From the NCBI GenBank assembly GCA_003254925.1, contig QANZ01022137.1, positions 105,518 to 169,517 on the forward strand: a DNA stretch of 64,000 nt, in the 5' to 3' direction. The notes under the pieces are model-generated. The model did not search any database. It was not told the DNA's origin and was given only the letters and a program-made list of their open reading frames with translations. Below are positions 1 to 15,487 of this stretch, in pieces (the first letter of the stretch is position 1; the number at the start of each line of letters is the position of its first letter). The position numbers and the translations under genes are program-made. This stretch comes from Chamaecrista fasciculata (lineage: Eukaryota; Streptophyta; Magnoliopsida; Fabales; Fabaceae).

Positions 1-2961
<2,961 letters not shown>

Positions 2962-3975
2962 TTAATTATACGTACGTCCATGAGCCAAAACCTTGTGATC
3001 ATGATCAACTACGCCGATGACCTTACCGACTTTCCTTCGCTTCATCTTCAACCGTCGAACGCCGTCGACGACGGTCCTCCACATCGGAAACCTAATCACT
3101 CGGTCCATTAAACATCCTTCCATCTCCTTCACCACTTCCGTTATCGACGGCCTATCGTCTTCCTTCGCCTCCACGCAACGCGCCGCCACGCTTAGAAACC
3201 TGACCACCGTGCTGGCCTCACGCGCCGGCAAGGCCACCCTCGGGTCCACCATCTCCTTCCACATCCGCCGCTGCATCAGCGGCGCCGCCCATTCCACGAT
3301 CGACGACGGAGACTTATCGACGTCGATGGCCTTCCTTCCGCTCACGATCTCCAGTAACAAAACGCCGAAGCTGAAGATGTCGTTCTTGGTGCTGAGCTTG
3401 GCCGGATTCGTGTACGACGGATCCAAATAGCCTATCGTCCCCGCCGGCGGACTCACACTACCGTCAACGGCGAGTCCGAAATCTGATAGTTTCGCGTTCC
3501 ATTGCGAATCGAAGAGAACATTGGAGGATTTGACATCTCTGTGAATAATAACCACAGGCTTTCGCGAATCTTGGCGGTGGAGAAAGCGAAGTGCGCGCGC
3601 GATTCGCAAGGCGGTGCGAAGGCGCGTGGGCCACGCGAGTGGGGGCGCGTGGTGGTGGAGAGAATCGTGGAGCGATCCGTTGGGCATGAAAGGCGTGATG
3701 AGGAGGTTGAGGTTGTTACGGGCGTCGTGAGCGGTTCCGAGAAGCGTGAGCACGTGCGGGTCACGTGGGAGAGACGAGAGAATGCGTATCTCGTTCTGGA
3801 GTTTCGAATCGTCTCCGAGAAATTGAAGGCCTTGCGATGGCTTTTTAATGGCAACGTGAAGATCTTTGAGAATGGCTCTGTATACTAATCCATGGCTTCC
3901 TTTGCCTATCAGCATGCTTGCGTTGAAATTTTCTGTCGCTTTTTCTAACTCTTCCAACTCAAACTCTACCATCAT
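2962..3975 (-). CDS. Receptor-like cytoplasmic Ser/Thr kinase (At5g23170/At3g51990-like)
   Basis: Single-exon 337-residue protein kinase. It has no signal peptide or membrane segment and is almost all kinase domain, so it is of the receptor-like cytoplasmic type. Visible motifs are the glycine loop IGKGSHG (about residues 23-29), the ATP-binding lysine in VAIKK (K44), the catalytic loop HRDVKSSN (145-152), DFG (165-167) and the P+1 region GTIGYLDPSY (179-188). The 'IGKGSHG' loop and length match the small plant group of At5g23170 and At3g51990. HRD, Lys and DFG are intact, so it should be active; RD kinases usually need activation-loop phosphorylation. The coding region is clearly richer in G+C than its surroundings. 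The basic C-terminal tail (about 300-320, RRLKMKRRK) may help membrane or nuclear association, which is inference. The start chosen is the first of two consecutive Met codons. Large frames on the other strand here are shadows. Confidence 0.85.
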   Translation of the reverse strand: MMVEFELEELEKATENFNASMLIGKGSHGLVYRAILKDLHVAIKKPSQGLQFLGDDSKLQNEIRILSSLPRDPHVLTLLGTAHDARNNLNLLITPFMPNGSLHDSLHHHAPPLAWPTRLRTALRIARALRFLHRQDSRKPVVIIHRDVKSSNVLFDSQWNAKLSDFGLAVDGSVSPPAGTIGYLDPSYTNPAKLSTKNDIFSFGVLLLEIVSGRKAIDVDKSPSSIVEWAAPLMQRRMWKEMVDPRVALPAREASTVVRFLSVAARCVEAKEDDRPSITEVVKEMEGCLMDRVIRFPMWRTVVDGVRRLKMKRRKVGKVIGVVDHDHKVLAHGRTYN

Positions 3976-4146
3976 CTTCGTCGTCTTCTTCTTCTTTGTG
4001 AATCAATGAGCGTGGAAGGACCGAGGGTTATTACTTGTTATAAAGGTTGACAGAAGAAAGCTCAAGTAGTTTTTATTTTTTATTTTTTTAGTAGGCAGGG
4101 AGGGAATAAAGGTATGGGGAAGAATGTGAATATTTCACTTTTTTTN

Positions 4147-4262
4147 GGTACCAAATCGCTAACAGAGCAAACCACGGGGTACCACAATGCAAAAATTTTT
4201 CTTTCAGGGTACCAAAGGGGAACCGCCCCTAACCACAGGGTACCAAATTGCAATTTACCCAA
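4147..4262. mobile_element. Fragment of a 'GGTACC'-motif foldback/TIR element, cut by a gap
   Basis: Right of the N at 4146 there are several 'GGTACC'-centred short repeats ending in GGTACCAAATTGCAATTTAC. The layout, a repeated phrase every 30-40 bases, resembles the 'TTTTGGTCCCTC' foldback elements elsewhere in the window. Only one arm is present; the rest is lost in the gap. Confidence 0.4.
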
Positions 4263-5900
4263 GAATTAATATTATGGAGAAGAGGAAAAGATGATTAAAG
4301 GTGTAAAGCGAAAGAGTTTGTGAAAGGAAGGAAAAGGTATCTTACGTGAAAATGAGAGGAAAAGGATTCTGTTTTCTGATTTCTGACCAAATGATGCCCA
4401 TTTCCTGCTTATTGGGCCCACCTCGGCCCACTCCTTTTTCTTTTGCAAAAATTAAAATAAATTATTCTCATGCCACTCGTATCTTACTAATGTTTTTTTT
4501 TAAGTGAAAATGTAAGTGATGGGATGATGTTCCAATATAGGGTTAGGGCAGACATCGAGATTCGATGAGCGCTTATAGATAACTCATTAAATGATACATC
4601 ACCAGGAATCGAATTCAAACTATGTAATTATCATGGACGAAATGTAACCAAACGAACCGAATTTCATTGACACTAATGTTTTTTAAATTAGTGAAAAAAT
4701 TATATTAATTAGTGTACTTCAGAAATATTTCAACCCACAAAGTGGCATGTTAATGAGTTCGAGTAATTTGCAATAACAATGTACAAGGAAGGACCTTTGT
4801 AGATTGATTCGAATATGAAGTGTTCTTGAAGAATCTTATTTCAGTAATTTGAGTATTGTACATTTGATTTGAAGATTCTCAAACACTCGTGTTTTTAACT
4901 TGTATGGATGAAGCTGTCATTGCGGTTAATTAGCTACATATATACTTACAAGCAGAAAGAGCTAAACCCACCTTTCTTTCAGCCATTTCTATTTATTTTG
5001 TTTTGTTTGTAGGTTTTGACACCAAAGTCCAAGTTGTGTATGTATTATTCAAAATGGGTAATATTGAGTCCTTTGGCATTTAAATAAAATGGATCATAAA
5101 AGGCCAAATCGCAATTTCAAAAAAAAAGTTAGATACAGAAAAGTTATTAGCATGTCTTGCATTTATTTGAATTTCTTATTGTAGTGTTCTTTAATTTCAT
5201 TTTAGAATCAACATAACTGATACCTTAATAATTAGATTTTTTTTTTAAGAATGAGTTAAGAAGATGACTCATTGTGTATATTGTACCAACCACTTCATAA
5301 AAACTCATCATTAAGTTACGATAAAAATAAACGGAATTGTTGGTTATAGTTTGTGAAAATAATAACTAGATATATCTTCATTTAGCTCAACATATGCTTG
5401 TTTTGAATTGTTGGGAAAGTAGTGAAAGTGATGTATTTTTTTTTAGAAAAACAGAGTATGAGAAAAAGAAGAAAGTTGAGGGTTTTGAGGCGTGACTTTC
5501 TTTTAAGAGATTATGTTTGTGCTATAAGAGGATCCACAGTATATCTCTTTCAGGATCCACAGCATCTAATGTTTTTAACAGATGCTTCGTTTTAAAAATA
5601 ACAATTTTGAATTGGTATCTCATTTGATCAATATCATATTATTGATTTTATAATATATACCTACAAGCATCTTTTGAATTGTCCAATGTGTGACTTCTTT
5701 TCTACTCTCTATTACAAACTATTCAACATTTTTGTCATGCACATAACTCTTGTGACCTTTTAATTAATTGCGAATAAGGCGGATTTAAACTTTTTAAATT
5801 TTGTTGTTTACAAATAAGAAAAGTGTAGCTGGTTATAAAATTGCAAGTGGCGTTCCATTTTAACTTTAATTTATCATTTATATGTTTTATATTTTAAGAA
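4263..5900. other. Intergenic, no supported gene
   Basis: AT-rich sequence upstream of the kinase gene and far upstream of the YY1 gene. A weak SINE-like stretch near 4540-4650 (AATCGAATTCAAAC, box-B-like on the minus strand) is too degraded to call. Nothing else recognised. Confidence 0.5.
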
Positions 5901-5909
5901 ACATATCAC

Positions 5910-6470
5910 GAGGTTGCGAGTGATCCGAGGGCACTGAACTTTCAAAATTTGTTGTATATATATTTTTATATTGTGAAAAATAGATGTTACGCACTTATCT
6001 TAAATTTTACAATAAAGTGGACCGTTGAGAGATTTACAACGGTCTACTTCCATTTTTTTTTTAATTATTTTAGTTGAGTTTCTAACTATTTATTTTATAT
6101 GTTAAACAATAGATTTCTAAATAAACTTTAAAATCTGTTGCATATATGTTTTCATATAATAAAAAAAAAGAGGTTGCACACGTATCTTTAATTTTATAAT
6201 AAAGTGAATTGTTGAAGGATTTTCAACCGTATATTTCTTTTTTATAGTATTACCTTTATTTCCTTTATTTGTTATTATTATATATCTTGATAAACAGATC
6301 AGTGAGATCACAATGTTGCGAGTGATTCGAGAAAACTTATTAACTTTTAAAATTTGTAGTGTAAATATTTTTATATAATAAAAAATTGATGTTATGCATT
6401 TGTCTTCAATTTTATAACAAAGTGAAGCGTTGGGGGACTGAGATTTACTGTAGTGTACTTCCATTTTGTT
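5910..6470. repeat. Three diverged direct repeats of about 190-215 bp
   Basis: The phrase 'ttttaaaaTTTGT..(T/A)TTTTTATAT..ATAA.AAGTG(A/G)' recurs in the same order three times, with cores near 5936, 6124 and 6341. 'GTTGCGAGTGAT(C/T)CGAG' precedes copies one and three. The copies differ by many substitutions. They end about 400 bases before the YY1 start codon. Confidence 0.6.
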
Positions 6471-6882
6471 TTTTGGAAATAAAAATGGATAAATGAGTTT
6501 GGGCCTCACTAAATTAAATTGCCCATGGCAAAATTTAAACCCAAGGCTTTTCTCGGCCCACTGGTTCGATCTCGATTGCAATTGGCGAACCGCGACGCTA
6601 GACCCAAAAGCCTGAGTCGGTCCATTACGGTTTTTTTTCCGGTTTGGAAAATCACGATTCACCAAACCGCAGAAGGAAGAAGCCGACGTGATGAACTCTG
6701 AGACAATCAGGAGCTTCAGAACAAATTCAACTTCAAGCGATCTGTTTTCGAGGCTCTGAGAGCATCATTCTCCTGAAATTCAAACCTTAAACGCTTCCTC
6801 TCTACCTGAATTTCTCACCTTACGCTAACCCTTTGTGTCTTCTTAGATTCCCTGACTTTGCTTCGAGGTAACGTAGTGACGA

Positions 6883-10255
<3,373 letters not shown>

Positions 10256-10496
10256 ACAGCCTAATAGATTGCTATCTTTCTCAAAAAAAATTTTACTGCT
10301 ATGAATTTCTGTTCCTTACTATTTTTTTTTTTGGTAAACTCTGTTCCTTACTATTTGATTAAGGTGTACTCTCGTTATCTATCTATAAAGTATATGTATA
10401 TTTGAAGCGTTATCAATAATACAGTAGGACAAATTCATATTAATACAAGGCGATGTAAGTCTCTTCTTGTTCTACTTTTACTTTAGGTACTGATCC

Positions 10497-10833
10497 TTGT
10501 CAATCTCACTAACGTTTATCATTTCAAATTGTCAAAAATATTGTCAAAATTCAAACTTATATCGAAACTTTATATTAACTTTTAATTTTGTTCTGATTGT
10601 TTTTGCACTGTCAGTTTCATCTCCAATATTATCAAAATATATATATATTGAAGACAGAATTAACGATAAAAAAAATATTAAGACCAAATTGAAAGTTAAC
10701 ATAAAATTTGGAGACGAAAAAAGTACTTTTGTCCAATTTTTCTTTTAAATATTCTATCAATTTTTAATTTCATCCTTAAAGTTTATTTTACACTTTTTAC
10801 ATAAAAATCAAGTAGAGTTGTTAATTCATTAAA
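10497..10833. other. YY1 downstream region with foldback-like pieces
   Basis: Contains phrases such as 'AACTTTTAATTTTGTTCTGA' and 'AAGACCAAATTGAAAGTTAAC' that are roughly inverted copies of each other, and related text recurs at 11395-11500. This may be the outer part of a larger element into which the next foldback inserted. No gene. Confidence 0.35.
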
Positions 10834-11365
10834 GGCCCAAGTCTCATTTTGGTTCCTCATATTTGTTCAAAGTTTTGTTTTGATCCCTCAAGATTTTTTT
10901 GTACCGTTTTGCTCCCTCATGTTTGCTTAAGGTTCTGTTTTGGTCCCTCAAGTTTTTTTTGTTTCGTTTTGGTTCTTCATGTTTGCTCAAATTTCCATTT
11001 TGGTTCCTCAAATTTTCAAAAAGTTTTATGGTTAGTCCTTGACTCTTTTCCAGTCACTTTTTTGGTTAAAAAAAAAACTAACTTTCATCTCCCAACAATT
11101 TTGCTCTTTTGCAAAAGAGCAAAATTGCTGGGATATGAAAGTTAGTTTTTTTTTCTTTTTTTAATAAAAAAAGTGGATGGAAAAGAGTCAGGGGCTAACG
11201 TTGGAACTTTTTAGAAATTTGAGGGTCCAAAACAGAACAAAAGAAACTTGAAGGACCAAAACAAAACTTTGAGCAAACATGAGGGACCAAAATGGAACTA
11301 AAAAAACTTGAGGGACCAAAACAGAACTTTGAATAAACATGAGGGACCAAAATAAGACTTTTGCC
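10834..11365. mobile_element. Foldback MITE, Mutator-like (9-bp target duplication)
   Basis: Nearly the whole 532 bp is one palindrome centred near 11109 (TTGCTCTTTTGCAAAAGAGC). The ends are GGCCCAAGTCTCATTTTGG and, inverted, GGCAAAAGTCTTATTTTGG. The perfect 9-bp direct repeat TTCATTAAA flanks it (10825-10833 and 11366-11374), which is the Mutator-superfamily size. It encodes nothing. Confidence 0.85.
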
Positions 11366-12350
11366 TTCATTAAAATAAGGATAAAATATACTATTAATAA
11401 AATATAAAATTTTAGTGATAAAATTGATAGTTAAAACAGAACTAAAAATTAATATAGAATTTAAGGGGCGAAAAAAAGATATTTTTGCTTCCAAATTTGT
11501 ATCATTTAGAAAGAAAAAAAATGAGCAAACTCCCTTTTTGGTCCCTCAATTGTTACTGAGTCGAGGAACCGGTCCCTCAATTGTGGGAAACTACAACTCA
11601 GTCCCTCAATTGTACAATCCCGTTTACGTTTTGGTCCCTCACGTCTGGTCCGTTAGTGATAGAGGTGTTAAGTGATGACGTGTCACCGTTATCTGCTTAG
11701 GTGGCCGCTAAATGCTTAGTTGAGGGACCAAAAAGGGGGTTTGCTCAAATTAATATCCAACTCATTTCCACTTGACACCTCATTCAAACTACTCTCTTGC
11801 AATTTGGTCCCAAAACCCCTAAATCCCCTAAAACTTTTTTTAATCCTCTTCTTCATCTTTTTCATCTTCTTCATTCATTTTAGTCCCAAATCCTAAAAAT
11901 AAAATTGTAAAGTATCCCAAAACCTTTCCAAACATTCCAATTTAGTCCTTAAATGTATTAAAAACCCTAAAACCCTAAACCCTAAAAAAAAAATACTTTG
12001 AGTTCATTCATTTTATCCCATTATTCTCAATTTATTAAATCATAATTAAAAAAAACATTTTAGTCCCTGAACCCTAATTTCTTCATCTTCATCTTCATCC
12101 TCATTCCTCTCTCATCTTTCATTCCTCACCGCCGATCCTACTGCTTCAACCAAATCCTCAAACATCAAAATGGCTCGATTCTTCAAATCCTTAAACATTC
12201 TCTCGCTCGATTCTTCAATTTCTGGGTTTGATTTCAAGTTCACAACCATTTTGGGCGTCGCGAGATACATTCATTCATTTCTTAGGGTTCGAATTCGAAT
12301 TGGGGGAGAAAGTTTGGGGTTTCTTTCGATTTTGAAGAAATTCCGAGAGA

Positions 12351-12593
12351 ATGCCTGCGACTGATGATGAAAACTCGTCGTCGCCGTCGTCGTTTACCCA
12401 TTTCGGCCGTTCGCTTTTGAGTCTCTGTCGCGACCATCAGGTTCACTCCATGGAAAGCTCAACGACGCCACATGTTCACTCTGTCGCGACTTGCTTTCTC
12501 TCTCATGAGTCTCTAAGCTTCTCGATTCCTTCCTTCGCTGCCACGAGAGCTTTTCGGCTGATGAATGATGATGATGATGATGATATGAACTGA
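12351..12593 (+). pseudogene. Captured gene fragment, resembles N-terminus of ROH1/DUF793 protein
   Basis: An 80-codon frame inside the long-TIR element. Its start (MPATD, then FGRSLLSL, RD, QVHSME) looks like the N-terminus I associate with plant ROH1/BYPASS-related DUF793 proteins, except for Cys and one extra His inside 'SLRRDQVHSME'. After about residue 40 the resemblance stops and the frame ends in an Asp run from a GATGAT repeat. The stretch before it (12130-12350) reads like a plant 5' leader. I infer capture of a gene's first exon by the transposon; the family assignment is from memory and moderate at best. Confidence 0.45.
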
Positions 12594-12779
12594 TGATGAA
12601 CTAATTTTTTTTAATCAAGAATTGATGAATTGATGAAACTTGTGTAATCTTTGGTGATTTCTGGTTGTGTAGTTTTAGGGTTTTGTGGTTTGGGGTTTGG
12701 AGTGGATGAGAAGATGAAGATGATGAAAGATGAAGAAGAAAGTAGGATTTAGGGACCAAATTGCAAGAGAGTAGTTTTT

Positions 12780-13030
12780 TTAGGGGTTTAGGATTTAGGG
12801 TTTAGGGGTTTAGGGTTTTAGATTTTAGGGTTTAGGGTTTTAGAGTTTAGGGTTTTAGGATTTTAGGGTTTTTAATACTTTTAAGGACTAAATTGGAATG
12901 TTTGGAAGAGTTTTGGGACACTTTACAATTTTAGGAATTTAGGGTTTTAGGGTTTAGGGTTTTAGGGTTTAGAGTTTAGGATTTTAGGGTTTAGGGTTTA
13001 GAGTTTGGGGCTTAAGTTTTAGGGTTTTTA
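12780..13030. repeat. Degenerate telomere-like (TTTAGGG)n repeats
   Basis: About 250 bp built of TTTAGGG, TTTTAGGG and near variants in one orientation, with a shorter complementary run (AAACCCTAAACCC) in the left arm near 11960-11990. TTTAGGG is the plant telomere unit. The position inside a transposon and the many variants argue against a true telomere. Confidence 0.8.
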
Positions 13031-13945
13031 ATACATTTAAGGACTAAATTGGAATGTTTGGAAGGGTTTTGGGATACTTTACAATTTTATTTTTAGCATT
13101 TGGGACTAAAATGAATGAAGAAGATGAAAAAGATGAATAAGAGGATTAAAAAAAAGTTTTAGGGGATTTAGGGGTTTTGGGACCAAATTGCAAGAGAGTA
13201 GTTTTAATGAGGTGTCAAGTGGAAATGAGTTGGATACTAATTTGAGCAAACCCCCTTTTTGGTCCCTCAATTGTTACTGAGTCGAGGATTTGGTCCCTCA
13301 ACTAAGCATTTAACGGCCACCTAAGCAGATAACGGTGACACGTCATCACTTAACACCTCTATCACTAACGGACCAGACGTGAGGGACCAAAACGTAAACG
13401 GGATTGTACAATTGAGGGACTGAGTTGTAGTTTCCCACAATTGAGGGACCGATTCCTCGACTCAGTAACAATTGAGGGACCAAAAAGAGGGTTTGCTCAA
13501 AAAAAAAATTGAGCAGGAGTATTAAAAACGATTTCACAGTAGAGTTGAGTAGTGCACTAGTGCTAGATAAAATTGAGTCATTGAGTGAAATACGATGTTT
13601 TTTCGGAAGCGGTATTACTTTAGGAATGGGAGGTTCGTCTCTGAATCTGATATCTTTGAAATTGGATCCTCTGAAATTGGGTCCTCTGTAATTCGAGCGA
13701 GCAGATGAAAATCACCGCGATCGTAGCGTCAGAGGCAATTCCAGTACCGTAAGCTTCAAAATACCTTCTTCACTGCCTTCACTTCAAATAATCGAACTTG
13801 TGCTGTTCATCCGCTTTATTCTTTTCTCTGCAATCCGTTTTGCCTACAAATTTCTCTTCAATGAAAGCCATTATCTTTTTCCAATGCTTGATTTAGACTA
13901 TGCTCCTAAACCCTATAGGTTGTAGCCATTATCTTAGTTTCCAAA

Positions 13946-15487
13946 ATGCTCATTCGTTCTCTTTCGTTTAAGTATAATAATATAACTCTACGCTCCTTCT
14001 TTCAACGCAAACCCTGTTTCTGCCATTCTTCATCTTGCCCTTTACTACCAGACCTTGTCAATGAGATTTCTCGTGTGCTCAGTGACCATCGACAACCACA
14101 TCACGATTTGGAACACTCTCTCCATCCATTTTCATCGCAAATATCCACAAATTTGGTTGAACAGGTCTTGAAGAGATGCAACAAACTTAGCTCTTCAGCT
14201 CATAGATTCTTCCTTTGGGCTAAGTCCATTCCGGATTTTCAACCCAGTGAAGAGAGCTACCACATTTTGCTGGAAATCTTGGGATCGAGTAAGCAATTTG
14301 CCATACTGTGGGATTTTCTCGTAGAAATTAGAGAGTCCCGTTGTTGTGAAATTAAAAGTGAGATTTTCTGGCTCATCTTTAGGGCATATAGCCGTGCTGA
14401 TTTGCCAGGCGGCGCAATACGTGCCTTTCTTAGAATGCACGAGTTTGGAGTTAAGCCTGATATTCATGATTTTGATAATCTTTTGTTTATTTTGTGCAAG
14501 AAGAAACACGTCAAGCATGCTCAAAAGTTTTTCGATAAATCTAAGAGTAGTTTCAAGTTAAGTGCTAAAACTTTCAGCATTTTGATAAGAGGTTGGGGTG
14601 ATATTGGTGATTTACAGAAGGCCCGTGAGGTGTTCGATGAAATGCTAGCTGAAAAATGTTCAGTTGATCTGCTTGCTTATAATAGTTTGCTAGAGGTCCT
14701 TTGCAAAGGAGGTCATATTGACGAAGCAAAGAAACTGTTTCAAGATATGTTATCTAAGAGAGTTGAGCCAGACGCATTTACTTATTCGATATTCATTCGT
14801 GCATACTGTGACATGAATGATTTGCATTCAGCTTTCCGGGTTCTTGATAGAGTGAAAAGATATAACCTCTTGTTGAATGTGTTTACCTACAATTATCTTA
14901 TAAAGAGGCTTTGTAAGAATGATAAAGTGGAAGAAGCTTATGAATTGTTGGATGAAATGAGTGCGATGGGAGTCAAACCCGATACTTGGAGTTATAATGC
15001 AATACAAGCTTACCATTGTGATCATTGTGAGGTCAATAGGGCCCTTAGGTTGATGTCAAGAATGGAGAAAGATGGATGTCTTCCTGATCGTCATACCTAC
15101 AATATGTTACTCAAATTGTTGATTAGGATAGGAAGGTTTGATAGAGCAACAGAGGTTTGGGAAAAGATGGCTGACAAGCAATTCTATCCTTCTGTTTCAA
15201 CATATTCTGTCATGATTCATGGTTTATGCAAGAAGAAGGGTAAGTTAGAGGAGGCATGTAAGTATTTGGAGATGATGGTTGATGAAGGAATACCGCCTTA
15301 TGTTACTACCATTGAAATGCTGAGGAATAGACTCTTGGGGTTAGGGCTTTTGGATCCCATTGAAATACTTACTGATAAGATGAGAAGGAGCACTTCTGCT
15401 TCAATCCAAGAATCAGCAAATGTCATGATGGGCAGGAGATCTCAAAATAAAGTGAGATGTGATGTTACTGACATAGAAAGTGACTGA
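13946..15487 (+). CDS. P-class pentatricopeptide repeat protein, mitochondrial (At1g52640-like)
   Basis: Intronless 513-residue protein. The first 25 residues are rich in Arg, Ser and hydrophobics with no acidic residue (MLIRSLSFKYNN, then RSFFQRK), as expected for a mitochondrial presequence. The text that follows, including LVNEISRVLSDHR and LVEQVLKRC, is what I know from Arabidopsis At1g52640. About nine or ten 35-residue PPR motifs run from about 140 to 470, for example TFSILIRGWGDIGDLQKARE, AYNSLLEVLCKGGHIDEA and TYNMLLKLLIRIGRFDRATE. There is no E, E+ or DYW extension, so it belongs to the P class, which generally binds organelle RNA for stabilisation, splicing or translation. The target RNA is unknown. 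The length is normal and no frame break is seen. The ATG is the first in frame after a long non-coding leader. Confidence 0.92.
   Translation: MLIRSLSFKYNNITLRSFFQRKPCFCHSSSCPLLPDLVNEISRVLSDHRQPHHDLEHSLHPFSSQISTNLVEQVLKRCNKLSSSAHRFFLWAKSIPDFQPSEESYHILLEILGSSKQFAILWDFLVEIRESRCCEIKSEIFWLIFRAYSRADLPGGAIRAFLRMHEFGVKPDIHDFDNLLFILCKKKHVKHAQKFFDKSKSSFKLSAKTFSILIRGWGDIGDLQKAREVFDEMLAEKCSVDLLAYNSLLEVLCKGGHIDEAKKLFQDMLSKRVEPDAFTYSIFIRAYCDMNDLHSAFRVLDRVKRYNLLLNVFTYNYLIKRLCKNDKVEEAYELLDEMSAMGVKPDTWSYNAIQAYHCDHCEVNRALRLMSRMEKDGCLPDRHTYNMLLKLLIRIGRFDRATEVWEKMADKQFYPSVSTYSVMIHGLCKKKGKLEEACKYLEMMVDEGIPPYVTTIEMLRNRLLGLGLLDPIEILTDKMRRSTSASIQESANVMMGRRSQNKVRCDVTDIESD

Larger units (their letters stand above)
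11522..13499. mobile_element. Long-TIR DNA transposon, possible Pack-MULE with captured gene piece
   Basis: Two long inverted arms, about 11522-11960 and 13040-13499, match over several hundred bases; the outer ends are TGAGCAAAC and its complement GTTTGCTCA. The arms contain several 'GGTCCCTCAATTG' phrases and then a unique part (AACTCATTTCCACTTGACAC). The right arm keeps about 31 bases that the left arm has lost between two 'GAGGGACCAAA' copies. Flanks are runs of 8-9 A, so a target duplication of Mutator size is possible but cannot be proved in homopolymer. The middle is not transposon-like: it has a 5'UTR/CDS-like stretch (12130-12600) and telomere-like repeats (12780-13030). No transposase is present, so the element is non-autonomous. 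Confidence 0.75.

Noticed and set aside
3017..3888. Plus- and minus-strand frames of 128-137 codons over the kinase
   Set aside because: They are shadows of the GC-rich kinase gene; no domain and no homologue that I recognise.
4045..4065. TTGACAGAAGAAAGCTCAAG, resembling miR156
   Set aside because: It diverges from miR156 after the first 11 bases and no partner arm of a hairpin is visible.
12170..12364. 64-codon frame MARFFKSL
   Set aside because: Overlaps the leader-like part of the captured fragment in another frame and matches nothing.
12780..13030. True telomere or chromosome end
   Set aside because: Repeats are degenerate, short and enclosed by transposon arms with genes on both sides.
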